DNA from: Shinella curvata
GTDB taxonomy: Bacteria > Pseudomonadota > Alphaproteobacteria > Rhizobiales > Rhizobiaceae
Length of the DNA stretch: 64,000 bases
Reading direction: 5' to 3'
Assembly (NCBI RefSeq): GCF_022899935.1
Contig: NZ_JALJCJ010000002.1
Coordinates: 744,001-808,000 of the forward strand
In this document: positions 1 through 7,329 of the stretch, piece after piece
How positions within the stretch are numbered: position 1 is the first letter of the stretch
Layout: the number at the start of each line of letters is the position of its first letter
Made by a program: the position numbers and the translations under genes
Notes under the pieces: generated by a model
Seen by the model: only the letters and a program-made list of their open reading frames with translations
Database searches by the model: none
Told to the model about the DNA's origin: nothing

Positions 1-1
1 G

Positions 2-526
2 CATGCCCGCGAACTCGCCGCCTGGACGGGCCGCATGATGCCGCTTTTCGGCATCGCCGAAACGGCGGAGGAACACCGCTACCGCGAGGCCGCCTGCCTT
101 TTGGCCGATATCAGCTGGCGCGCGCACCCGGATTACCGTGGCCTTCAGGCTTTGAATCTCATCGCGCACGGCACCTTCATCGGCATCACCCATCCCGGCC
201 GCGCCTTCATCGCGCTTGCCAACTACTACCGTTTCGAAGGCCTGAACGACGATGCGGTGAGCAGTTCGCTGGCCGGCATCGCAACACCGCGCCTGCGCGA
301 GCTCGCCAAGCTTGTCGGCGGCCTACTGCGCATCGTCTATCTTTTCTCGGCGTCCATGCCCGGCGTCGTGCCGCATCTGGCGTTCCGCAGGTCTGGCAAT
401 CCGGATATCGATCTCGAACTCGTCGTGCCCTCGGATTATTCCGAGCTTGCCGGCGAACGCCTCGATGGCCGCCTGCAGCAGCTTGCGAAGCTGACCGGCA
501 AGCGGCTTGCCTTCACGTTCCTGTAA
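2..526 (+). CDS. ppx: Exopolyphosphatase, C-terminal part (Ppx/GppA family)
   Basis: The reading frame is already open at base 2, so only the last 174 residues are in the window. Ppx enzymes remove terminal phosphates from inorganic polyphosphate in the cytoplasm. The fragment matches what I remember of the C-terminal region of rhizobial Ppx, an HD-like helical part rich in His and Arg (for example the stretches around HGTFIGITHPGRAF and FRRSGNPDIDLEL). The N-terminal phosphatase motifs of the ASKHA fold lie upstream and cannot be checked. The next gene starts 8 bases after the stop, so the two are probably cotranscribed. Family assignment is by recall of homologues. Confidence 0.82.
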   Translation, partial: HARELAAWTGRMMPLFGIAETAEEHRYREAACLLADISWRAHPDYRGLQALNLIAHGTFIGITHPGRAFIALANYYRFEGLNDDAVSSSLAGIATPRLRELAKLVGGLLRIVYLFSASMPGVVPHLAFRRSGNPDIDLELVVPSDYSELAGERLDGRLQQLAKLTGKRLAFTFL

Positions 527-534
527 GGATGGCC

Positions 535-1128
535 ATGCGAATCCCGTTCGGACCGATCTTCGCAGCCGGCCTTCTCCTCGCCGGCCATGCCGCCGCACAG
601 GAGTGGCAGGCAACCGAGCGCGTGGAACCCTATACGGTACAGGGAACCACGGGCCTCGAAATCTACCGGTCGATAGGGGAACGCGGTCCGCAACTCGGCG
701 TTGCCCGCGTCATCGCCCATACCGGCTTCAAGCTGACCTGGACGCGCAAATACGAGCGCCAGGGCGATGCCTGCGTCATCACGGTCAACAAGCCGAAGCT
801 CGTCATCACCTACACCTTGCCCAAGCTGAAATCGAAGCTCTCCGAGCCGCTGAAAGGCCGCTGGGACACCTTCATCGCGGGCGTGACCGCGCACGAGAAG
901 ATCCACGGCGACTTCATCAAGGACATGGTCAAGCAGATCGAGGCGATGAGCGTCGGCATGACGGTCGAGAACGACCCGAACTGCAAAAAGATCCGTCCGC
1001 AGCTTCAGGCCCGCCTTGGCGAACTTTCTGATGCCCAGCGTGCGCGCAGCCGTGATTTCGACAAGGTCGAACTGAGCGACGGCGGCAATGTCCATCAGTT
1101 GATCTTGCAGCTGGTCGATCCGCGCTAA
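535..1128 (+). CDS. Secreted DUF922 protein with HExxH metalloprotease-type motif
   Basis: A 197-residue protein with a Sec signal peptide (hydrophobic stretch, AxA cleavage near residue 21). HEKIH at residues 120-124 is a zinc-protease-type HExxH motif, which together with the overall pattern points to the DUF922 family of predicted Zn-dependent secreted proteases. It would act in the periplasm; its substrate is unknown. The ATG at 535 is preferred over the in-frame ATG at 529 because AAGGA (525-529) lies 5 bases before 535 but overlaps 529. It follows ppx with almost no gap. Catalysis has not been shown for most of the family, so the activity is inferred. Confidence 0.8.
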   Translation: MRIPFGPIFAAGLLLAGHAAAQEWQATERVEPYTVQGTTGLEIYRSIGERGPQLGVARVIAHTGFKLTWTRKYERQGDACVITVNKPKLVITYTLPKLKSKLSEPLKGRWDTFIAGVTAHEKIHGDFIKDMVKQIEAMSVGMTVENDPNCKKIRPQLQARLGELSDAQRARSRDFDKVELSDGGNVHQLILQLVDPR

Positions 1129-1228
1129 TATATCTCCCGTCAGCCATGGTAATACCGGCTTGCTTTTTCTGCGCGAATGCTTTTTCAATTCTGGGTAGAT
1201 GCGAAACGGTTTTGTGTGGGGGAGCAGC

Positions 1229-1300
1229 ATGGCCACGATCAAAGCATTGTCTCTCGGTGATGCCGGCCTCAAGCTCGAGATCGATACTTCATTCTTCTAA
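1229..1300 (+). CDS. Possible 23-residue leader peptide ahead of the first RTX gene
   Basis: A short open frame, ATG at 1229 and TAA at 1298-1300, with a strong GGGGGAG ribosome-binding site at 1218-1224. It is in the same frame as the RTX gene that starts at 1334, 33 bases after the stop. The peptide begins MATIKALSLG and resembles the short N-terminal lead-in of an RTX protein (compare MASIKVGGD in the third RTX protein). It could be a translated leader, or the original start of the RTX gene cut off by a nonsense codon. No homologue is recognised, and translation is inferred from the ribosome-binding site only. Confidence 0.35.
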   Translation: MATIKALSLGDAGLKLEIDTSFF

Positions 1301-1333
1301 GGGCCAGGACGGACGTCTTGGGGAGGGGCTGAA

Positions 1334-2854
1334 ATGGCAAAATTTCTCGGTAGCAAGGTCGATCAGGATCAGGTGATGACGGCTCTGCATGTTCAGTTCG
1401 GGCCGATGCCGGGCTGGGAGCAGGTGACGGCCAAGGACCTCGGCCTGAGTGGTGGATCGAAAACCTTCTTCGCCAACAGCGTCTATGCGGATGCCGGGCT
1501 GGAAATCTATCGCGATCAGCAGAACCCGAAGAATTTCATCCTGAATTTTTCCGCGCTGGAATTCGACGGCGTTCCCGCCGTTTTCGGCCACTATCTGGGC
1601 AACCCGCCGAAGTTCGACACGAAGTATGCCGACGACTACGCGAAGATCTATGCGGCGGTCGGAAAGCTCGCCAAGGGCGGCGATGTTCTCGTCACCGGTT
1701 TCAGCCTCGGCGGCTTGGCCGTCAACCAGATGGCGGACCGGGCCAATACGGAATTCTCGAAATCGGATCTCACCTTCGTCGCGCTCGGAGGAGAATACAT
1801 CTCCAGCTCTTCCGCCAAGCTCGTCAATCTCGGGGCTTACAACGATTGGTTCTTCGGCGCGTACAATGCCTATGCCCGGCTCTACGAAAAGAACGACCCC
1901 GGTCTGAAGACTATCAAGAATTTTGCCGAAACCGTCTTCGCCGAGGACCGCCACCTCGACAAGCTTCCGGCCGGAAGCTTTTTGAGGGAGTTCTTTTCCT
2001 TCGACCGAACCGAAACCCATCTGCCCAACTCGGTGAACTGGGCCTTTCATTTTGAGGACGGCGGCAAGAAGAGCTTTATCGTCGACAACTATGATTGGGG
2101 CCATGCTTCCTTTGCCATGTACGATGCGGTGATGGCGATAGGCGCGGCGCCATTCTCCAGCGAGCTTTCGCTGAAAACCGCAACCCTTTTCGACTTTGAC
2201 ACCGAAGAGGGGGGCGTTCTCAATGTCGGCGGCTACCTGTCGGAATTCGCGGTGACGCCGAAGACGCTCTACACGATCGGCTCGATCGCGGCCCGGGATG
2301 TCATCAACGGCGGCAAGTACCATGATCGCATCGCCGGCCTGGGCGGAAACGATACGTTGAAAGGGGCCGCCGGCAACGACAAGCTCTACGGTGGCGCAGG
2401 CTCGGATAAACTCTATGGCGGCGCCGGCAAGGACACGCTGGTGGGCGACAGCGGCAATGACGTGTTGAAAGGCGATGCGGGCAACGATGTGTTGCTCGGC
2501 GGTGCAGGCGCCGACAGACTTTATGGTGGAGCGGGCGCGGATACGTTCGTTTTCCGCTCGCTGTCGCATTCAACGACGGCCGCGAGCCGGCGCGATACGA
2601 TCTACGATTTCAAGCCGTCCGAAAAGGACCGGATCGACCTCTCGGTCATCGATGCCAATACAAAGGTCTCGGGCAACCAGGAATTCAAGTTCATCAAGAC
2701 GGCCGACTTCCACAAGAAGGCCGGCGAACTGCGCTACGAAAAGACCGGTGGGGATACCCTCATCCAGGGCGATGCAAACGGCGATGGCAAGGCGGATTTC
2801 GCCATTCTCATCGATGCGAGCGTGACGCTCAGGCTGGGGGATTTCATTCTCTAG
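1334..2854 (+). CDS. RTX calcium-binding protein with lipase-like N-terminal domain
   Basis: A 506-residue protein with no Sec signal. Residues 1-290 look like an alpha/beta-hydrolase: GFSLG with Ser124 fits the GxSxG nucleophile elbow, and Asp251/Asp254 and His257 (DNYDWGH) are candidate partners. About residues 330-400 hold tandem GGxGxDxLx nonapeptides that form a Ca2+ beta-roll. The last 86 residues match the C-termini of the RTX proteins at 4765 and 46264 and end in GDFIL, typical of a type I secretion signal. GGGGAGGGG at 1319-1327 sets the start. The protein is probably exported through a TolC-dependent ABC exporter not present in this window. Lipase or esterase activity is inferred; substrate unknown. 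Confidence 0.85.
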   Translation: MAKFLGSKVDQDQVMTALHVQFGPMPGWEQVTAKDLGLSGGSKTFFANSVYADAGLEIYRDQQNPKNFILNFSALEFDGVPAVFGHYLGNPPKFDTKYADDYAKIYAAVGKLAKGGDVLVTGFSLGGLAVNQMADRANTEFSKSDLTFVALGGEYISSSSAKLVNLGAYNDWFFGAYNAYARLYEKNDPGLKTIKNFAETVFAEDRHLDKLPAGSFLREFFSFDRTETHLPNSVNWAFHFEDGGKKSFIVDNYDWGHASFAMYDAVMAIGAAPFSSELSLKTATLFDFDTEEGGVLNVGGYLSEFAVTPKTLYTIGSIAARDVINGGKYHDRIAGLGGNDTLKGAAGNDKLYGGAGSDKLYGGAGKDTLVGDSGNDVLKGDAGNDVLLGGAGADRLYGGAGADTFVFRSLSHSTTAASRRDTIYDFKPSEKDRIDLSVIDANTKVSGNQEFKFIKTADFHKKAGELRYEKTGGDTLIQGDANGDGKADFAILIDASVTLRLGDFIL

Positions 2855-2911
2855 GGCATTTCCAGCCAAAGCGAGTTCGCTTCGGCGTCGGATCGTGCGG
2901 TAAAATAAAAC
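2855..2911. repeat. Rhizobial intergenic palindromic repeat (likely member)
   Basis: Directly after the RTX stop comes a GGGCATTTCCAGCC...AGCGAGTTCGCTTCGGCG...AAAATAAAA pattern. From memory this resembles the dispersed palindromic elements common between rhizobial genes (AGCATTTCCAGC...AAAACAA type). Only one copy is recognisable in the window, so the family assignment rests on recall. Confidence 0.4.
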
Positions 2912-2932
2912 CCTGGACCATGTCCAGCGGAG

Positions 2933-2966
2933 GAGCCGGCGGCGTCCGAAGAGGCCGCCGGCTCTT
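2933..2966. terminator. Intrinsic terminator between convergent genes
   Basis: GAGCCGGCGGC (2933-2943) pairs with GCCGCCGGCTC (2954-2964) around a 10-base loop, an 11-bp GC-rich stem followed by TT. It sits between the RTX gene and the convergent phytase-like gene and could serve both. Confidence 0.6.
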
Positions 2967-2968
2967 GC

Positions 2969-4327
2969 TTATTCCGCCTTCAGGAAGTCGGCGACATCGA
3001 GAAGCACGAATTCGTTGTCGTCGGCCTTGTCCAGCGCGCGGCCGGCGGAGAAGGGCAGGTTGTTGTCGTTGCCGACGATGATGCGGGTCTCGTCCACGCG
3101 GTCGACGTTCTCGATCGTGAGGAACGGCATGTCGTAGAAGCCGTCGCCGCCACCCTGGCGCTTCTTGTTGTCGGGGTCGGCGATCTTGAGCAGATCGATG
3201 TAGCCGATCTTGCGCACGGCCTTGCCGACGGTCTCGTCGGTCATGGCGATCTTGTAGATGCGCTTGACCTTGGAGGCGGTGGCGAAGCAATCCGGTTTCG
3301 GGTCCTTCGGATCGGCGCAGGCCTTGTCGGCGGTGCCCACGCCGTTGTCGCGCTCGATCACCAGCGCCGTGGTGGCGTCCAGCATGTTAAAATCGCCGAT
3401 CGCTTCGCCGCCTTCAGCGAGCGGATAGAGCCAGCTGCGGCCCGTCCAAGCCTTCGAGGCGACGTCGAGTTCGATGATGCGCAGCGCCGGGCGACCGTCC
3501 GCCTGCTCGACGCTCTCGCTGTCGACCCAGATCGGACCTTCCAGCAGGCCGTAGAGTTTTGCGCCGTCCTTCGAAAGCGCAAGGCCCTCGTAGCCGCCGG
3601 AGCGCTTGAGGTTGAAGGCCGGCATCTTCTTCGAGGGATCAGCCTGCACGGCGAGCGTTGCATTGTCGGGCGAAGTCACCGGCTTGCCGTCGACCTCGGT
3701 GGCGATCACGTCGGTCAGCTTGCCCTCCAGGTCGAATTTCAGGATATAGGGACCGAACTCCTCGCCGATCCAGAAACCGTCGGCGACCGGCTGGATGGAT
3801 TCGATGTCGAAGTCACCGCCGGTGAGGTAGCGCTTCTCGGCTCCTTCCATGACGATCGGGAAGGGCGCCTTCTTGTCCGGGTCGGAAAGGAACACGGTCT
3901 TGACGGGCTCCATCGTGCCCTTGTCCCAGTCGAAGCGCACATTGTGGATCATCAGCATGGCGTCGGTGGAGTTGAGCTTGTTGCCGAAGCCGTTATCGGA
4001 CAGCGTCCAGAACGAGCCGTCCTCCATGGCCTTGATGCCGGAGAAGCCCTGCATGGGCTGACCATCGAAAGGCAGCGAAAGGCCGGTCTCGCGCACGCCG
4101 TCCTTGCCCATGACGGTGCCGAGCGCGTCGACGCGCTTGCGGTCGGCGGTGGAAAACTTGCCCGAGGTCTTGAGGTAGCCGGCAGCGTCGGCGGGGGCTG
4201 CGATGATCGTGTTGGCCGGAAGGATCGCATGGGCCTTCAGCGTGGCCGGAAATTCCTTCTCCGCGGCGAAGGCGACGGTCGTCATCAGAAGCGAAAGAGC
4301 AGCGGTGGTGAAAAGATGTTTGGTCAT
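2969..4327 (-). CDS. Exported esterase-like activity of phytase family protein
   Basis: A 452-residue protein with a Sec signal peptide (MTKHLFTTAALSLLM...FAAEKE). The body has the pattern of the esterase-like activity of phytase family (PF13449): a probable beta-propeller with repeated GFSGIKAMEDGSFW, IESIQPVADGFWIGEEFGP, GYEGLALSKDGAKLYG and IIVGNDNNLPFS blocks. Members are periplasmic or secreted and are thought to hydrolyse phosphate or other esters; the substrate here is unknown. The ATG at 4327 is chosen because GAGGAC lies 6 bases before it and the signal peptide starts there; an upstream in-frame ATG at 4339 is less likely. The gene is flanked by two RTX genes on the opposite strand. 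Confidence 0.85.
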   Translation of the reverse strand: MTKHLFTTAALSLLMTTVAFAAEKEFPATLKAHAILPANTIIAAPADAAGYLKTSGKFSTADRKRVDALGTVMGKDGVRETGLSLPFDGQPMQGFSGIKAMEDGSFWTLSDNGFGNKLNSTDAMLMIHNVRFDWDKGTMEPVKTVFLSDPDKKAPFPIVMEGAEKRYLTGGDFDIESIQPVADGFWIGEEFGPYILKFDLEGKLTDVIATEVDGKPVTSPDNATLAVQADPSKKMPAFNLKRSGGYEGLALSKDGAKLYGLLEGPIWVDSESVEQADGRPALRIIELDVASKAWTGRSWLYPLAEGGEAIGDFNMLDATTALVIERDNGVGTADKACADPKDPKPDCFATASKVKRIYKIAMTDETVGKAVRKIGYIDLLKIADPDNKKRQGGGDGFYDMPFLTIENVDRVDETRIIVGNDNNLPFSAGRALDKADDNEFVLLDVADFLKAE

Positions 4328-4764
4328 AACAGTCCTCATGGTTCGCAAAGCGACGCCGCTAGATAAGCGTGCTGCATGACCGCTGCTTGACAGTTGCTTG
4401 TCGCTTTCGTGACGGCGGCAAGCAGTCCGCGGAAGCCCTGCCGCCTGATGAGACCCCGGCTGGCGGGCAAAATCCGCGCCGCGATTGCGAGGTCGCCGCA
4501 ATGGTTAATTCACCCTTGATTTTTCAGCTGCGGCTTGTTCAATTCTTGCTTGAATTCCGCGACGGCGTGGTAAAGTCCGTGACAGGTGGCGTCCCGGCGC
4601 GGTTCTCCACGGGGAGGTTTCTGTTGCCGGCGGCCGGTTTGCGCAACGAACCGGACTGGACGGGTCGCGCCTGCGGACGAGTTTGCCGCATCGTCGCGGC
4701 GCCGGCATCCGGAAAACGGCATCGCCTTCGGGCACCATGAACAGGGGAACGGGAGAGAACGCAG
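4328..4764. promoter_or_regulatory. 437-bp divergent intergenic region
   Basis: This region separates the divergent phytase-like and RTX genes, so it should carry both promoters. TTGACA at 4387-4392 is a good -35-like hexamer without a convincing -10. CTGCTTG (4383-4389) and CAAGCAG (4419-4425) form an inverted repeat. TTCAA (4538-4542) and TTGAA (4550-4554) form another short dyad. No gene of convincing quality is visible. Confidence 0.4.
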
Positions 4765-5922
4765 ATGAGCAGCATCACAACGGATGTCAGTGCCACCCTC
4801 AACGGCAAGAACAGCTTCAGGGTGGGTGACGATGTCTATCGCTGGAACGATCGCTGGATCACCATGGTCGATGTATGGGCCGACGACAACGGGCCGATCC
4901 GCGAGGTGGATTTCACGCTGGGCGGCAACAGCTGGGGAACCTACCTGCTGAAGTTCAGCGGCAAGACCGACTCCACGATCGTCGACAAGACGACGGGCAC
5001 GACCGACGACAATCGCGTCTATATCGACTTCATTTCCTTCGACAGCAGGGGCACGAACAAGCTCACGCTGGTCAATGCCGAGGTCGGCGTGATCAATGGC
5101 TACCGAGGTTCCGAAACGGTCAAGGTCGGCTTCTATGCCAATGCCGTGACCCTTGGCCGGGGCGACGATACGTTGACGCTGACCGGTGCCGGTGAAGTCG
5201 GCACGGCGCTGCTCGGCCGGGGCGACGACAGGCTGATCACCGCCAACGGTCTCATCAACACGGTCGATATGGGACGCGGCAACGACACGGTCTCGCTGGG
5301 CGTCGGTGGGGCCGATTACATCCAGCTGGGGCGTGACGCCGACACGATCAAGTTCAAGGCGCTTGCCGACCCGGTCAAGAATGTCATCGTCGACGGCGGC
5401 GAGGGCATATCGGACGACCTGCCGGGGGCCGAGGATTCCGACACAGTCAATTTTTCCGCCTTCTCCGGGCGTCTGCGGATCGACCTGAACGGGCGCTCCG
5501 ATGTGGAGACTTCCGACGGTATCTTCACCATCCGGAATTTCGAGAACGCGATCGGCGGCAAGGGAAGGGACGTCATCACGGCCAATGACGACGCGAACCT
5601 TCTGAGTGGCGGCGGCGGTGCCGATATCTTCGTCTTCGGATCGCGGGCGGCCATCAAGGGCGATCATGTTACCGATTTCGATCAGGGCGAAAAGGACCGG
5701 ATCGATTTCTCGGATATCGATGCAAACAGCGCCGCGAACGGGAACCAGGCCTTCAAGTTCATTGCCAAGGCGGGGTTCAGCGACACGGCGGGCGAGTTGC
5801 GTTATCTGGTGAAATCCGGCGACACCCTTGTGCAGGGTGACGTCAACGGCGACGGCAAGGCGGATTTCACCCTTACCATCGACGGCAGCTTTACCCTCAA
5901 GGCCGGCGATTTCATCCTCTGA
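4765..5922 (+). CDS. RTX-type secreted protein with irregular repeats
   Basis: A 385-residue protein without a Sec signal. Residues 1-120 form a domain I do not recognise. Residues about 125-200 carry irregular beta-strand repeats with LGRGDDTL, LGRGDDRL, MGRGNDTV and LGRDADTI blocks, spaced more widely than canonical RTX nonapeptides. A short GGKGRDVITA...LLSGGGGADIF segment follows. The last 86 residues are the same cassette as in the RTX proteins at 1334 and 46264 (EKDRIDFSDIDAN, AGELRY, GDVNGDGKADF, GDFIL). GGGAGAG lies 11 bases before the ATG. It is probably exported by a type I system and folded by Ca2+. No enzymatic motif is seen. Confidence 0.82.
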   Translation: MSSITTDVSATLNGKNSFRVGDDVYRWNDRWITMVDVWADDNGPIREVDFTLGGNSWGTYLLKFSGKTDSTIVDKTTGTTDDNRVYIDFISFDSRGTNKLTLVNAEVGVINGYRGSETVKVGFYANAVTLGRGDDTLTLTGAGEVGTALLGRGDDRLITANGLINTVDMGRGNDTVSLGVGGADYIQLGRDADTIKFKALADPVKNVIVDGGEGISDDLPGAEDSDTVNFSAFSGRLRIDLNGRSDVETSDGIFTIRNFENAIGGKGRDVITANDDANLLSGGGGADIFVFGSRAAIKGDHVTDFDQGEKDRIDFSDIDANSAANGNQAFKFIAKAGFSDTAGELRYLVKSGDTLVQGDVNGDGKADFTLTIDGSFTLKAGDFIL

Positions 5923-5940
5923 GCGAACCCGCAAAGAGCA

Positions 5941-5965
5941 AGGGCGGCCCGTGGCCGCCCTTTTG
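5941..5965. terminator. Terminator between RTX gene and rnd
   Basis: AGGGCGGCC (5941-5949) and GGCCGCCCT (5953-5961) form a perfect 9-bp stem with loop CGT, followed by TTT. It lies between two convergent genes. Confidence 0.75.
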
Positions 5966-5970
5966 CGTCT

Positions 5971-7146
5971 TCAGTGTGGCAAGTCGGACGCCGCTGGGAT
6001 TTCCACCGCCTCGATCTTCTTGTCGACGAAGCGCAGCGCCACCTTGCCGCCGATGAGGTTGAGGGCGGTTTCGCCGAAGAGGTCGCGGCGCCAGCCGTGG
6101 AGCGCGGCAACCTCGGCAGCCTCGCCTTCGATGGCGATCTTTTCGAGATCGTCGGAATTGGCGATGATCTTGGCGGCGACGCCTTCCTTTTCGGAAACGA
6201 TCTTCAGCAGCACCTTCAGCATTTCGCTGGCCGATGCGGCCCCTTCCGGAACGTGGGTCTGGCGCGGCAGGCGCGGCAGGTCGGTCTTCGGGATTGCCAG
6301 CGCCTCGGCGATGGCCTCGAGCAGCGCGGCGCCGGATTGCGAGCGTTCCCATCCCTTGGGAATGGTGCGCAGGCGCGCAAGCGCCTCTGCGTCGGCGGGC
6401 TGCTGCTGGGCGATTTCGTAGATCGTGTCGTCCTTCAGGATGCGCGAGCGCGGCACGTTGCGGCTGCGCGCCTCACGTTCACGCCAGGCGGCGACCTTCT
6501 GAAGCACGGCGAGTTCGATCGGCTTCTTGACGCGCATCTTGAGCCGCTTCCAGGCATCGTCGGGATGCAGGTCGTAGGTATCGCGCGATTCCAGAACCGC
6601 CATTTCCTCGGTCAGCCACAGCGAGCGGCCGGCCTCCTCGAGTTTTTCCTTCAGCGCCAGGTAGACGTCGCGCAGATGCGTCACGTCGGCCAGCGCATAT
6701 TCGAGCTGCTTGTCGGTAAGCGGGCGGCGGCTCCAGTCGGTGAAGCGCGAGGACTTGTCGATATGTTCGCCCTTGATCTTCTGTACGAGCTGGTCGTAGG
6801 AGACGCTGTCGCCGAAGCCGCAGACCATGGCCGCGACCTGCGTGTCGAAGATCGGATGCGGAATGAGATTGCCACGGTTGAAGATGATTTCGATGTCCTG
6901 CCGCGCGGCGTGAAACACCTTGAGCACGGCGGAATTCGCCATCAATTCGAAGAAGGGCGCGAGATCGAGACCCTTGGCGAGCGGATCGACGATGACCTCG
7001 ATCTCCGGGCCGGCGAGCTGGATCAGGCAAAGTTCCGGCCAGAAGGTCGTTTCCCGCAGGAACTCCGTGTCGATGGTCAGATACTCGGAACGTGCGAGCG
7101 TCTCACAGGCGTCGCGAAGGGCTGCGGTGGTCTCGATGATCTGCAT
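5971..7146 (-). CDS. rnd: Ribonuclease D
   Basis: A 391-residue 3'-5' exoribonuclease of the DEDD superfamily that trims tRNA and other stable RNA ends. The three exonuclease motifs are visible: TIDTEFL (Exo I, Asp and Glu), FHAARQDIE (Exo II) and YALADVTHL (Exo III, Tyr and Asp). An HRDC-like region follows (around RDDTIYEIAQQQPAD). The start at 7146 (MQIIETTAALRD) is chosen because the N-terminal extension up to 7248 is low-complexity and does not resemble the family. Length is usual for alphaproteobacterial RNase D. Confidence 0.93.
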   Translation of the reverse strand: MQIIETTAALRDACETLARSEYLTIDTEFLRETTFWPELCLIQLAGPEIEVIVDPLAKGLDLAPFFELMANSAVLKVFHAARQDIEIIFNRGNLIPHPIFDTQVAAMVCGFGDSVSYDQLVQKIKGEHIDKSSRFTDWSRRPLTDKQLEYALADVTHLRDVYLALKEKLEEAGRSLWLTEEMAVLESRDTYDLHPDDAWKRLKMRVKKPIELAVLQKVAAWREREARSRNVPRSRILKDDTIYEIAQQQPADAEALARLRTIPKGWERSQSGAALLEAIAEALAIPKTDLPRLPRQTHVPEGAASASEMLKVLLKIVSEKEGVAAKIIANSDDLEKIAIEGEAAEVAALHGWRRDLFGETALNLIGGKVALRFVDKKIEAVEIPAASDLPH

Positions 7147-7242
7147 GATGGTCTCGGGCGGACTTTCTCGATTTTTTGATCGGGCAGCTTTAGACGGTCC
7201 GCGGTTTTGCCACAATCGAAAACTTGCCTCGCTTCCCCACGG

Positions 7243-7317
7243 CGTCATCCTCGGGCTCGCCCCGAGGATCCATCGGTTTCTGCGGCATGGATGGTCGGGG
7301 CAAGCCCGACCATGACG
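7243..7317. repeat. Double-hairpin intergenic repeat (REP-like)
   Basis: Two perfect hairpins sit side by side: ATCCTCGGG / CCCGAGGAT (7247-7255, 7261-7269) and ATGGTCGGG / CCCGACCAT (7291-7299, 7305-7313). The whole element is bounded by CGTCAT (7243-7248) and ATGACG (7312-7317). From memory this is the layout of dispersed rhizobial palindromic elements found between genes. It lies between the multicopper oxidase stop and the rnd start and could affect mRNA ends. Confidence 0.65.
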
Positions 7318-7329
7318 GAGGATGGGGGG

